NCBI GenBank assembly: GCA_963663845.2
Contig: OY760650.2
Location: 1,426,001-1,490,000, forward strand
Origin: Versatilivorator sp963663845
Lineage (GTDB): Bacteria > Acidobacteriota > Terriglobia > Versatilivoradales > Versatilivoraceae
DNA: 64,000 nucleotides
Direction: 5' to 3'
A program made the translations under genes and the position numbers. The notes under the pieces were generated by a model, which saw only the letters and a program-made list of their open reading frames with translations, searched no databases and was not told the origin of the DNA. Each line of letters starts with the position of its first letter. Positions within the stretch are counted from its first letter, which is position 1. This document shows, piece by piece, positions 52,902-60,802 of this stretch.

Positions 52902-54587
52902 CTTGTCTGAAACAAAAGCCTCGACTCAACCAGTCGGAACTTGCGGAAGCAGTTGAAAGCCAAGGGATTTAGCAGCATCTTTGAGGCCCGCGAGGCGGCG
53001 TTGCCGGAAGCGGTCTTCGTAGAGGTCCTGCCCGATGTCGACATAGTCCTGGCCGTAGCGCAGCATTCGGTAAACGAGAACGGCCAGCCTGCGGGCCATG
53101 CAGAAGACGGCGACACTCCATCCCTTGTGGCGGGCCTTGCGACGGAAGGCGGCGCCGAGAGCGGTCTTGGAGTGCTTGAGGGAGACGGCCGCCATGCGCA
53201 GGACGCCAGCGACCCGGGTGGACCCGGTGCCGTTGGGCTTCTTGTAGTGGAGCGGCTTGCCTGCGGAAACGGCCGTTTTCGGAGCCAGGCGCAGCCAGGA
53301 GACGAAGTGCTTCTCCGAGGGGAAGGCCGTCAGGTCAAAGCCGGCCTCGGTCAGCAGGGTCAGGGCGGCTTCGGTGCCGATGCCGTCGATGCGCGTCAGG
53401 TCGACCCCGGCAAAGCGCCACAGTTCGGTGCGCACGTTTTGGCCGCCCCGGCGGCGAATCGCCTTCTCCTTGATCGCATTGGGATGCTTGGGCGCGGATT
53501 GGTCGCGGCGCTCCACCGGTTGCAAGGCGCGTATCTCCTCCAGGATGCGCGCCTCATAGGCCGCGATCTCGCGCTGAGTCATGTCATATAACTTGAGCGC
53601 CGACTCGAGGTTGAACAGATGCTCCTCCCGCCAGTTGCCCGCCAGGTGCTCGGCAAACTCCTCGCTGGACTTCTTGCACCGCCCATGACGCAGGGCCGCC
53701 AGACGGCGAGGGTCCCGCTCTCCGTCCACAATCGCCCGCACGATCGCCATTCCCGTCTGACCGGTCAGATCGGTGACCGCACGATGGATCTGGATGTTCA
53801 TCTGATCCAGCGCCTTCTGCATCCACTGGACAAAACGGGTGCTTTCCCTCACCAGATTGCTCATCTGCCGGTGCAGACCCCGGATGGCGACGATGATCTC
53901 GTGCGGACGGAACGATCCCCGCAGCAAGCCACAACTGTGCAGCAACTGAATCCACTGGCAGTCCCGCATGTCGGTCTTGCGGCCCGGAACGTAGCGCAGT
54001 TGCCGGGCGTTGACCAGCAGGACCTCGATGCCGCAGGACTCCAGCAGTTCGTAAAGGGGAATCCAATACACGTTGGTGCTCTCCATCGCCACCGACTCCA
54101 CCCCTTGCTCCAGCAACCACTCGACCAGTTGCTGCAACTGCGGCATGGTGGTGCCGAAGGTGCGCACGTTCGGCGTCCCAGCGGTCACCTCTGGAGCGCA
54201 CACCCAGTGCTCCCGACTCCCCAGGTCGATCCCCGCCACCTGGGGGTGTATCCGCGACAACGCCGTGGAACTGCTGCGCTTCCTCTTGCGGCTTTTCTTC
54301 GCCTTCGTGTTGACTTTTCTGCTCTTGTCCATGAGATTGGCCTCCTCGGGGGCGATGGCTCCGGCCCGAGTTGGCGTGGTCGTTCGGATTCTTGTCTTGA
54401 GGAGAGCTTCCAGAGAAGCCTCACTAATGAATGATGGCCTGCTCGGACCCAGACTTGCCTTGGGGCACTGGGCACCAATGTTCGCACGGGGTGTAGCTGC
54501 CGGAGCCTCGCCAGGAGCCTATTCTGTCACAATGATCCGTTGTTTCACCCTCGGATGATCTGCCCGGCAGGGCAGGGGTGGTGCTTG
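52902..54587 (-). mobile_element. IS110-family insertion sequence, copy 2
   Basis: The 1,686-bp block is the inverted counterpart of 35938-37623, with the same length; no mismatch was noticed. At its transposase 3' side the flank keeps CTTTTGTTTCAGACAAG; on the other side the repeat is imperfect (GTTTCAGGCAAGCAC on the minus strand). It separates the set-1 DUF1549 gene from its upstream PPC gene. Confidence 0.8.
52926..54332 (-). CDS. IS110-family transposase, copy 2
   Basis: The 468 residues are the same as in copy 1, with the DEDD positions in GIDLGSREHWVC, VAMESTNVYW and KTDMRDCQW and the Ser in SAGKPLHYKK. There is no frameshift or stop. The absence of differences between the two copies suggests very recent transposition or gene conversion. 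Confidence 0.9.
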   Translation of the reverse strand: MDKSRKVNTKAKKSRKRKRSSSTALSRIHPQVAGIDLGSREHWVCAPEVTAGTPNVRTFGTTMPQLQQLVEWLLEQGVESVAMESTNVYWIPLYELLESCGIEVLLVNARQLRYVPGRKTDMRDCQWIQLLHSCGLLRGSFRPHEIIVAIRGLHRQMSNLVRESTRFVQWMQKALDQMNIQIHRAVTDLTGQTGMAIVRAIVDGERDPRRLAALRHGRCKKSSEEFAEHLAGNWREEHLFNLESALKLYDMTQREIAAYEARILEEIRALQPVERRDQSAPKHPNAIKEKAIRRRGGQNVRTELWRFAGVDLTRIDGIGTEAALTLLTEAGFDLTAFPSEKHFVSWLRLAPKTAVSAGKPLHYKKPNGTGSTRVAGVLRMAAVSLKHSKTALGAAFRRKARHKGWSVAVFCMARRLAVLVYRMLRYGQDYVDIGQDLYEDRFRQRRLAGLKDAAKSLGFQLLPQVPTG

Positions 54588-54902
54588 CCTGAAACAAACG
54601 GAAAAAAGAGGAATCCACGAAGACACACGAAGGACGACGAAGGGCCACCAAGCGGGACGGCTCTGTCGCATCGGCAGGGGCTGTGCCTCCTCGCGGAGCA
54701 AGAAGGATGGGAGGAGGCGCCCCTCCGGGAGCGCGGGCGTCTCGCCCGCATCCCCTGCGTCGGGTGGCCGCTCCGTTTCCCCGTGGTGCGACGCCCGGCC
54801 ACCCTGCCGGCAGGAACGGCCTGAGCTCGGCTGAAGCGGAATCGTGGCGCCGTTGCCGGTCGAGCACGGTGGAGGAGAGGGGTGAGGCTGTGCCAGTGTT
54901 GT
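54588..54902 (-). repeat. Dispersed repeat unit, 3' exon side of the group II intron
   Basis: On the minus strand this continues from the intron end as ACAACACTGGCACAGCCTCA and on through CGGCGCCACGATTCCGCTTC, the same order as the tandem array units at 20297 onward. It contains a palindrome at about 54739-54755. It is the downstream half of a unit that the intron splits. Confidence 0.75.
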
Positions 54903-54942
54903 ATCGCGGTAGGAATCCGCATTGCTGGGGACCCCCCGCACA

Positions 54943-54975
54943 GATCCGGACGTGCGCAGCTAGCGCATCCGGCTC
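54943..54975 (-). ncRNA. Group II intron domain V
   Basis: The minus strand reads GAGCCGGATGCGCTAGCTGC then GCACGTCCGGATC. The outer arms (GCCGGATGCG and CGCACGTCCGG) pair around a loop, the shape and start expected of the catalytic domain V. It sits just after the reverse transcriptase stop and about 40 nt before the 3' splice site. Confidence 0.75.
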
Positions 54976-54980
54976 CTCCC

Positions 54981-56456
54981 TCAGGTGTTGACGAGCATTC
55001 GTCGGTCCGGCCATGGATGCCGGATTCCCAGTCTCGGCCAGTAGGTCGCCGCCAGTCGGTTCATCGCCTCCCAGCTATATCCGCCCTTCTGGGATCGTCG
55101 ATTGATTGCTCGCATCCACAATCTCAGGACGTGGCTCGCAAAGCGTCTCAGATAGCGCAGGCTGGTCGGGACAGCAAAGTAGTTCAGCCATCCGTTCAAC
55201 ACTCGCCCCAGCCATTTGCCGGTCTTCCCGATGCCTTCATGCATCCGCCTGCTCAGCTCCTCCTTCACTCGCTTCAGGGTGCGCCTCATCCGTTTCGCTA
55301 TCGGTTTGCGCCCCAGCCCGTAGCGTCCCTTCCGGTCCTTCCTGCAATAGTGCGTGAAGCCCAGGAAGTCGAACGTTTCCGGTCTCCCCTCCCCCCTCCT
55401 TCGTCGGTTCTCTGCCGCATACCGTCCGAACTCGATGAGTCGGGTCTTCTCCGGGTGCATCTCCAACTCGAACCGTCCGATTCGCTCCTTCAGGTCGTTG
55501 AGGAATCGCTCCGCATCCCGCCGGTACTGAAATCCCACCACGAAGTCGTCGGCGTACCGCACCATCAGGGTCTCGCCTTCGGCCTCGCGGGTCCGCCATT
55601 GCCTCTGGAACCAGAGGTCCAAACCGTAATGCAGGTAGACGTTCGCCAGGATCGGCGATATCACCGCCCCTTGCGGCGTCCCCTTCAGGTCGTCCCTCCA
55701 CTCTCCATCCTCCATGACGCCGGCGTTCAACCACTTGGCAATCAACCGTATCACCCGCTCATCCCCGATGCGGTGCCTCAGAAACCGCAGCATCCAGTCC
55801 CGCGACACGTTGTCGAAGAATCCGCGTATGTCCGCGTCGATGATCCACCTGATCTTCCGCCGCCCGATCCCGACCGCCAGGGCGTCCAGCGCATCGTGCC
55901 CCCCTCGGCCAGGTCGAAACCCGTAACTGAACCCCAGGAACTCCGCCTCATATATCGGCGTCAGCAGGTTGTCCGCCACGGCCTTCTGGACGATCTTGTC
56001 CTCCAGCGCCGCCACGCCAAGCGGTCGTGTCCCGCCATCCGCCTTGGGTATCTTCACCCGCCGCGATGGCGTCGCCCGGTACGCTCCCCGCTGTACCCGG
56101 TCATGCAGGTCGACCAATCGATCTTCCAACCCAACCGCGTACTCTTTCCACGTCATGCCGTCCACGCCGGGGGCCGCCCACCTCTTCAACTCCCCGTAGG
56201 CTTTCCTCAACGCCTCCACCGTGATGTGGTGCAGCAGCGCCGTCAACCGACTCTTCGGTTCCCGTTCGATGAACTCCCGTATCCGGTCCGCCGCCTGGGA
56301 CACGCTCCCCCGTCTCTGCGTCCGGCGCGTGCTTTGGCTTTCCGGCTTCCCTTCGGGTAAGGCCCTTCGCTCCACCGACTCCGCCGGGAATCTCTCCCCT
56401 TTGTTCGCCGGCTTCTCCACTACTATGGCCTCATCTGACTTCTTCATGCCGTGCAT
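54981..56456 (-). CDS. ltrA: Group II intron reverse transcriptase/maturase
   Basis: The 491-residue protein has RT motifs WAAPGVDGMTWKEYAVG, RVKIPKADGGTRPLGVAALE, FGFRPGR-type text (GFSYGFRPGRGGHDALDAL), GTPQGAVISPILANVYLHYG and the catalytic VRYADDFVVGFQ, then the maturase X domain (GWLNYFAVPTSLRYLRRFAS). It ends soon after (WPRLGIRHPWPDRRMLVNT) with no HNH endonuclease domain, which agrees with class C introns. All catalytic Asp residues are present, so it may be active. Confidence 0.92.
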   Translation of the reverse strand: MHGMKKSDEAIVVEKPANKGERFPAESVERRALPEGKPESQSTRRTQRRGSVSQAADRIREFIEREPKSRLTALLHHITVEALRKAYGELKRWAAPGVDGMTWKEYAVGLEDRLVDLHDRVQRGAYRATPSRRVKIPKADGGTRPLGVAALEDKIVQKAVADNLLTPIYEAEFLGFSYGFRPGRGGHDALDALAVGIGRRKIRWIIDADIRGFFDNVSRDWMLRFLRHRIGDERVIRLIAKWLNAGVMEDGEWRDDLKGTPQGAVISPILANVYLHYGLDLWFQRQWRTREAEGETLMVRYADDFVVGFQYRRDAERFLNDLKERIGRFELEMHPEKTRLIEFGRYAAENRRRRGEGRPETFDFLGFTHYCRKDRKGRYGLGRKPIAKRMRRTLKRVKEELSRRMHEGIGKTGKWLGRVLNGWLNYFAVPTSLRYLRRFASHVLRLWMRAINRRSQKGGYSWEAMNRLAATYWPRLGIRHPWPDRRMLVNT

Positions 56457-56814
56457 CTCCGGTCTCGGATCTCTCCTTCCCTTTGCGGTCCCGCCACGAC
56501 TGACGGAACAGCATGAAGACCTCCCAGGTCCCGGTGAAGCGCTTACGTGCGTGCCTGGGTTCTAAGACACCGCGGGGCTCCTCTCCCCCTCACCTTGGCG
56601 GTGGAGCGGATCTTGCCTTCGGCTGCCCGCATGGCCTCGGCACCCCGGATGAGCGTGTTTTCGGTGCTCAATAGCCCTGCCCACACGCACCCCTGTCAAC
56701 GCTTGACCCACACCCTCGCGGTTGTAGGCCCATGACTCGGGGCGGAAGTGGTGGTTAACCTTTCCTTCCCGCCGGACTTTCACCGGCTACGCTTCACCAG
56801 TTAGCCTGGCGCTC

Positions 56815-56984
56815 GCGGGCGAGACGCCCGCGCTCCCGGGGGGGCCTTCATCCCATGACGGCGTCACAGCCAAGCAGGTCCATTGGTATTCGTGTCCATT
56901 GGTGTTCATTCGTGGTTCGTCTTTTTGACGATTGAGTGTTTCACTCTCGAATGATCCGCACCGTCGTGGGGGACGGGGGCACAG
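56815..56984 (-). repeat. Dispersed repeat, 5' exon side of the group II intron
   Basis: It contains the palindrome GCGGGCGAGACGCCCGC (56815-56831) next to the intron, then the reverse-sense CATTCGTGGTTCG and TCCATTGGTATTCGTGTCCA blocks up to 56960. Together with 54588-54902 it makes one repeat unit. It ends 25 bp from the stop of the PPC gene. Confidence 0.75.
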
Positions 56985-58901
56985 CTACTCTCCGGACGCC
57001 ACTTGACTGACGGCCTTGGGCAAGGGAGTGTCGAGCACCGTCAGGTAGAGGTCCTTCAGGGGAAAGGGTTGGCCCGGGCGCCCCTCCGCCACCAACCGGG
57101 CGGTCAACCTTACCGGATGAGGCCGCAAGGGAGCCGCAATGTTCCCCTCCGCCAACAGCGTCAGCGACACTTGCTGCTTCCGGGGGAAGAACCGGTGCCG
57201 GTGGACTTCGTTCCGCGGCCCCTTGGCCTTCCCCGATGGTTCCTCCGGGACGACGGTCGGGAGCGCTTGAATTCCCGGGGGCAGATTCTCCAGGTGCAGC
57301 GTCACCATGTGGTCCAACCCCTCTTCCCTTTCCAGGGTCAGCTTCAAGGCTCGGGCTTCTCCCGGAACCAGGTTGATGTGATCTCCGCCCGCCAGGGTTA
57401 CGACCCCGATGTGAGGCACCTGCGGCCGAACCAGCACCCGGTAGGTGAATCCTTTCCCTCCTCGCCGGGAGGTCAGGTCCCTCAGCCGCAAGATGTAGTC
57501 GCCCGCTTCCTCGAAGGTAAAGATCGTCTTGGACTGGAGAAACTTCTGCCAGTAGGCGGAATTGTTCTCCACGTTGCGATAGATGTTGGAGCAGACGGTT
57601 TGACCGGAAGAATCCAGCACTTCCAGCCAGGGGCTCAACTCCGGAAACATCCGGTCCACCGTCTGGATCTCGAAGGCGACTCTCTGCCCCGCCTCCACCG
57701 TGAAACGGAAGTGGTCGAGGTCGCCGGGAGCATCGATCCTGCCTTCGAGAATGACGGGAAGAGCGATGGCCGAAGCCAAATCCGGGGTCTCGTCGGGCTC
57801 GGATTCCACAAGGGAGGGATACCCGGTACGGGGAGGACTCTGGGCGCCGGCGCCGGCATCGGAGCGTCGCGGCCTATCCGCGCCCTCTCCCGCCACAGTC
57901 GGAGCGGGGTTGCCGTCAGGGCCTCCGGCGCCGCGGGCCCAAAGTTGTTGCCGGCGGCCCGGACGGATCTCCCGCCCAAAGCCTCTCTCCCCCCAGTCGA
58001 GAAGGGGGACGTCATGGGCCGGACGGTAACGGGTCCATCGGTCCTGACCTTGGCGCATGGATGGGCCGACCGGCGTGATCCGCAACTGGTAGTTGTGTCC
58101 GGGGCCCCCTTTTTGAGCCAGGCTTCCGACCGTCGCCAGGTACCGGCCCGGCTTGCCGAAGCGGTGCCGCAGCCGGGGCCTCAGGATGCCGCCCTCCACC
58201 GGCAGGAGAAAGAGGGTGGATTCCACGCGGGTTTCCAGGCGCCGGGCCTTGCCCTGGAACCAACCCTGGGACGGTTGGAAGAGAATCAGCTCGGGATCGC
58301 GGAAGTGAATGGGAGAGCCCGGCAGGATTCCGCCGGCAACCAGGACTTCGAACTGCAGTTCCTGGTTCTCCAGCACCTCGAAGGCGTAGAAATCCACCTC
58401 CCCGTTGCGGCTGATCCTGCCGTTGAGACGGGCCGGCAGCTCCAGCACCTGAGCGCTCTCGGGGTCCCGGTGAGGTTGCGGCTGTTCCTGAACGACCTTC
58501 CCGTGGCTGACCACCAACGTCACCGGTCCCGACAGACCCCAATCGGTGAGGAGTCGGAGGGAGCAAGCGCCTGGGGCGGCGTCCTCGGCAATATCGACCT
58601 GGAGGAACACCTCCTGTCCCGGGGAGTAGGTCTTCCTCGAAAATCTGGCCTTTTCGAGCTTGATCTCCTTGACGGACTTCACTTTGGCGGTCAAACGATC
58701 GCAATCGAACCAGACGGACCGGATCCCCTCCAGGTCTTCTCCACGCACCCGGAATTCCAGGGAGGAGCCCGCCGGACCGCCCATGGGCGTCATGGAGAGC
58801 AGTTGCGGGTTTCTCTTCCGATTCTCCGGGGATTCCTTGGCCCAAAGCCCCCCGGCAGCCAGCGCCAGAACGATGGAGAGCAACCCTGCGACGCGCTTCA
58901 C
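56985..58901 (-). CDS. Secreted PPC-domain protein, set 1
   Basis: The 638-residue protein starts at GTG 58901, with GGGAGGT nine bases upstream, and begins VKRVAGLLSIVLALAAGGLW (signal peptide). Beta-rich pre-peptidase C-terminal-type segments follow (GRISRNGEVDFYAFEVLENQ; GRIDAPGDLDHFRFTVEAGQ; FEEAGDYILRLRDLTSRRGG). A low-complexity linker (GAGGPDGNPAPTVAGEG) lies near residue 340. Genes of this kind precede DUF1549/1553 genes in several phyla. Its expected downstream partner lies 4.2 kb away beyond the intron and IS110. The catalytic role, if any, is unknown. Confidence 0.8.
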   Translation of the reverse strand: MKRVAGLLSIVLALAAGGLWAKESPENRKRNPQLLSMTPMGGPAGSSLEFRVRGEDLEGIRSVWFDCDRLTAKVKSVKEIKLEKARFSRKTYSPGQEVFLQVDIAEDAAPGACSLRLLTDWGLSGPVTLVVSHGKVVQEQPQPHRDPESAQVLELPARLNGRISRNGEVDFYAFEVLENQELQFEVLVAGGILPGSPIHFRDPELILFQPSQGWFQGKARRLETRVESTLFLLPVEGGILRPRLRHRFGKPGRYLATVGSLAQKGGPGHNYQLRITPVGPSMRQGQDRWTRYRPAHDVPLLDWGERGFGREIRPGRRQQLWARGAGGPDGNPAPTVAGEGADRPRRSDAGAGAQSPPRTGYPSLVESEPDETPDLASAIALPVILEGRIDAPGDLDHFRFTVEAGQRVAFEIQTVDRMFPELSPWLEVLDSSGQTVCSNIYRNVENNSAYWQKFLQSKTIFTFEEAGDYILRLRDLTSRRGGKGFTYRVLVRPQVPHIGVVTLAGGDHINLVPGEARALKLTLEREEGLDHMVTLHLENLPPGIQALPTVVPEEPSGKAKGPRNEVHRHRFFPRKQQVSLTLLAEGNIAAPLRPHPVRLTARLVAEGRPGQPFPLKDLYLTVLDTPLPKAVSQVASGE

Positions 58902-59389
58902 GTTGACCTCCCAACCAAGTCGCACCTGATATTGAAAAAGGCAGAACATCACGGGTGTCGGCGAAATGACCTGACCCGCTACGAATGTTGCAAAAGGCTC
59001 TTGAGGCGTTTGCAAAAATCGGCAGCAGGATCGTTACCGGCATTGGCCACAAAAGGCACAAAAAACACAAAATGAGCGGAACGACCAGAAGCGACCAAGG
59101 CATGCGGGCCCTGTGCGATCAGGTCCGCCAAACAGCCTTCGAACTGCCCAAAAAATTGGTTTTGTGCCTTTTGTGACTTTTGTGCCTATTGTGGTGAATG
59201 CCGGCGTTTACAGTCCTCTACCCTTGCCGCCTCAATGTCATTCCCGATTGGGAATTTTGCAAAAGGCTCTCTTGAGAATGGAATTGGGAAACAGGAAAGC
59301 AACGGGCGGCAGGCGCGACGGCCCAAAAGGCGATCGGCGCACCCTCACCGGGACGGTCCCGACTCCGCGGTCGCTTGAGTCGGGCCAGG
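58902..59389. repeat. Intergenic repeats between PPC gene and DUF1501 gene of set 2
   Basis: Members of the AAAGGCACAAAAAACACAAA / TTTTGTGCCTTTTGTG family occur at 59047-59200 and TCATTCCCGATTGGGAATTT at 59237-59256, the same as near 35791 and 46440. No gene is supported. Confidence 0.65.
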
Positions 59390-60715
59390 CTACACCAGCT
59401 CGTGAACCGGATGGCCCTGCTTGTCCCCGATGGAATTGGCGATGTAGAGGGGCCGACCGTCCAGACCGGTATAGGTCTTGGTCCAATCCACCCCCAAGGC
59501 CTTGTAAACCGTGGCGAAGAGATCCCCGACGGTCACCTGGCGCTCGGCCACGTAGGCCGCGCGCTCGTCGCTGGCGCCCACGACCTGGCCGCCCTTGATT
59601 CCGCCGCCTCCCAACACCATGGACCAGCAATGGGCCCAGTGATCCCGACCGGCTCTGGCGTTGATTTTCGGCGTTCGCCCGAATTCGCCCATGGCCATGA
59701 CCACCGTCGTCTCCAGCAAGCCCCTTTCCTCCAGCTCGGTCAACAGCATCGAAAGCGCCTGGTCGAAGCGAGGGGCCAGATTTTCAGACAGCAACTTGTC
59801 GTTGTCGAAATGGATATCCCATTCGCTGTGGTTGAAGCCCTCGGCGGTCACGAAGCGGCAGCCCGCCTCCACCAGGCGGCGGGCCAGCAGGACCGACTGT
59901 CCGAAGCGCGTCTTGCCGTAGGCTTCCCGCACCCGGTCCGGCTCCGCCGACAGGTCAAAGGCCTTCTTGACATTGGGCGAGAGGATCATCCTCAGGGCCT
60001 GCTCCTGGTAGGTGTCCATCTTGCTGAATCGGGCAAACTCCTCCTGCTGCCGGTAGTGGTGATCGACCACCTTCAGGAAGGATTGACGGTCCTGAAGCAG
60101 CTCGGGGGAGAGGGACTTCGGCAAGGTCAGATCGGGAATCTTGAAGTCTTCCTTGCTGGGATCGGGAACGATCATGGGGTTGTACTGGGGACCCATGTTC
60201 CCCGCCATGTAGGAGTGCCCGTAGGAGAGGGGCGGCGTGACCACGTAGGGCGGGATATTGTTCCGCCCTCCCAGCTCACGGGAGACGATCGACCCCAGGC
60301 TGGGAAATCGGAATGCCGGGCTGGGGCGATGCCCGGTCATCCCGTAGTAGGTGCCTTCGGGATGGTTCCCTTCCTCGCTGTGCATGGAGCGGATGATGGA
60401 CAATTTGTCCATCTGCCGCGCCACCCGGGGAAGCGTCTCCGAGATCTGAATCCCGGCCACGTTGGTCGAGATGGGTTTGAAATTGCTGTTGGGCTTGGGA
60501 TCCCACATGTCCATGTGGGGCGGACCGCCGGAAAGCCAGATGAGAATGACCGACTCGGCCTTCTTGCGCGCACCGGTACCGGTGGCGGCCAGCGTGTCGG
60601 CCAGCCTGAAGTAGTCGCTCAGCGTAATGCCGAGGAACGTCAGGCCGCCCACCCTCAGGAACTGGCGACGCTCGAAGTTGCCTCCGGTGCAGGAAAGACA
60701 TTCCGGCAGGTTCAT
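59390..60715 (-). CDS. DUF1501 family protein, set 2
   Basis: ATG 60715 (MNLPECLSCTGGNFERRQFL) is used because GGGGGA lies before it. The RRQFLRVGG element is a twin-arginine-type signal. The 441-residue body has SVILIWLSGGPPHMDMWDPK, MHSEEGNHPEGTYYGMTGHR and AMGEFGRTPKINARAGRDHW, parallel to the set-1 DUF1501 protein, from which it is clearly diverged. It follows the DUF1549 gene by about 90 bp. Confidence 0.88.
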   Translation of the reverse strand: MNLPECLSCTGGNFERRQFLRVGGLTFLGITLSDYFRLADTLAATGTGARKKAESVILIWLSGGPPHMDMWDPKPNSNFKPISTNVAGIQISETLPRVARQMDKLSIIRSMHSEEGNHPEGTYYGMTGHRPSPAFRFPSLGSIVSRELGGRNNIPPYVVTPPLSYGHSYMAGNMGPQYNPMIVPDPSKEDFKIPDLTLPKSLSPELLQDRQSFLKVVDHHYRQQEEFARFSKMDTYQEQALRMILSPNVKKAFDLSAEPDRVREAYGKTRFGQSVLLARRLVEAGCRFVTAEGFNHSEWDIHFDNDKLLSENLAPRFDQALSMLLTELEERGLLETTVVMAMGEFGRTPKINARAGRDHWAHCWSMVLGGGGIKGGQVVGASDERAAYVAERQVTVGDLFATVYKALGVDWTKTYTGLDGRPLYIANSIGDKQGHPVHELV

Positions 60716-60802
60716 CACGATCCCCCAAAGCTGCTGCTTGAAAACGGGTTGGGGCGGAACTGCCCCAACCCCCCGGTTCCAATGGAGCTTAACCCTCAAT
60801 TA

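Larger units (their letters stand above)
54903..56814 (-). mobile_element. Group II intron (class C-like) with reverse transcriptase
   Basis: The intron runs on the minus strand from 56814 to 54903 (1,912 bp). The 5' part has GCGCCAGGCTAACTGG and GGTGAAAGTCCGGCG, the 3' part has a domain V hairpin, and the last bases are AT (fits the AY end). Its 5' end starts directly after the palindrome GCGGGCGTCTCGCCCGC, and its 3' end is followed by ACAACACTGG. Uninterrupted repeats show exactly these two pieces joined. Insertion behind a stem-loop is the hallmark of class C introns. The first bases (GAGCG) differ from the GUGYG consensus. Confidence 0.82.
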
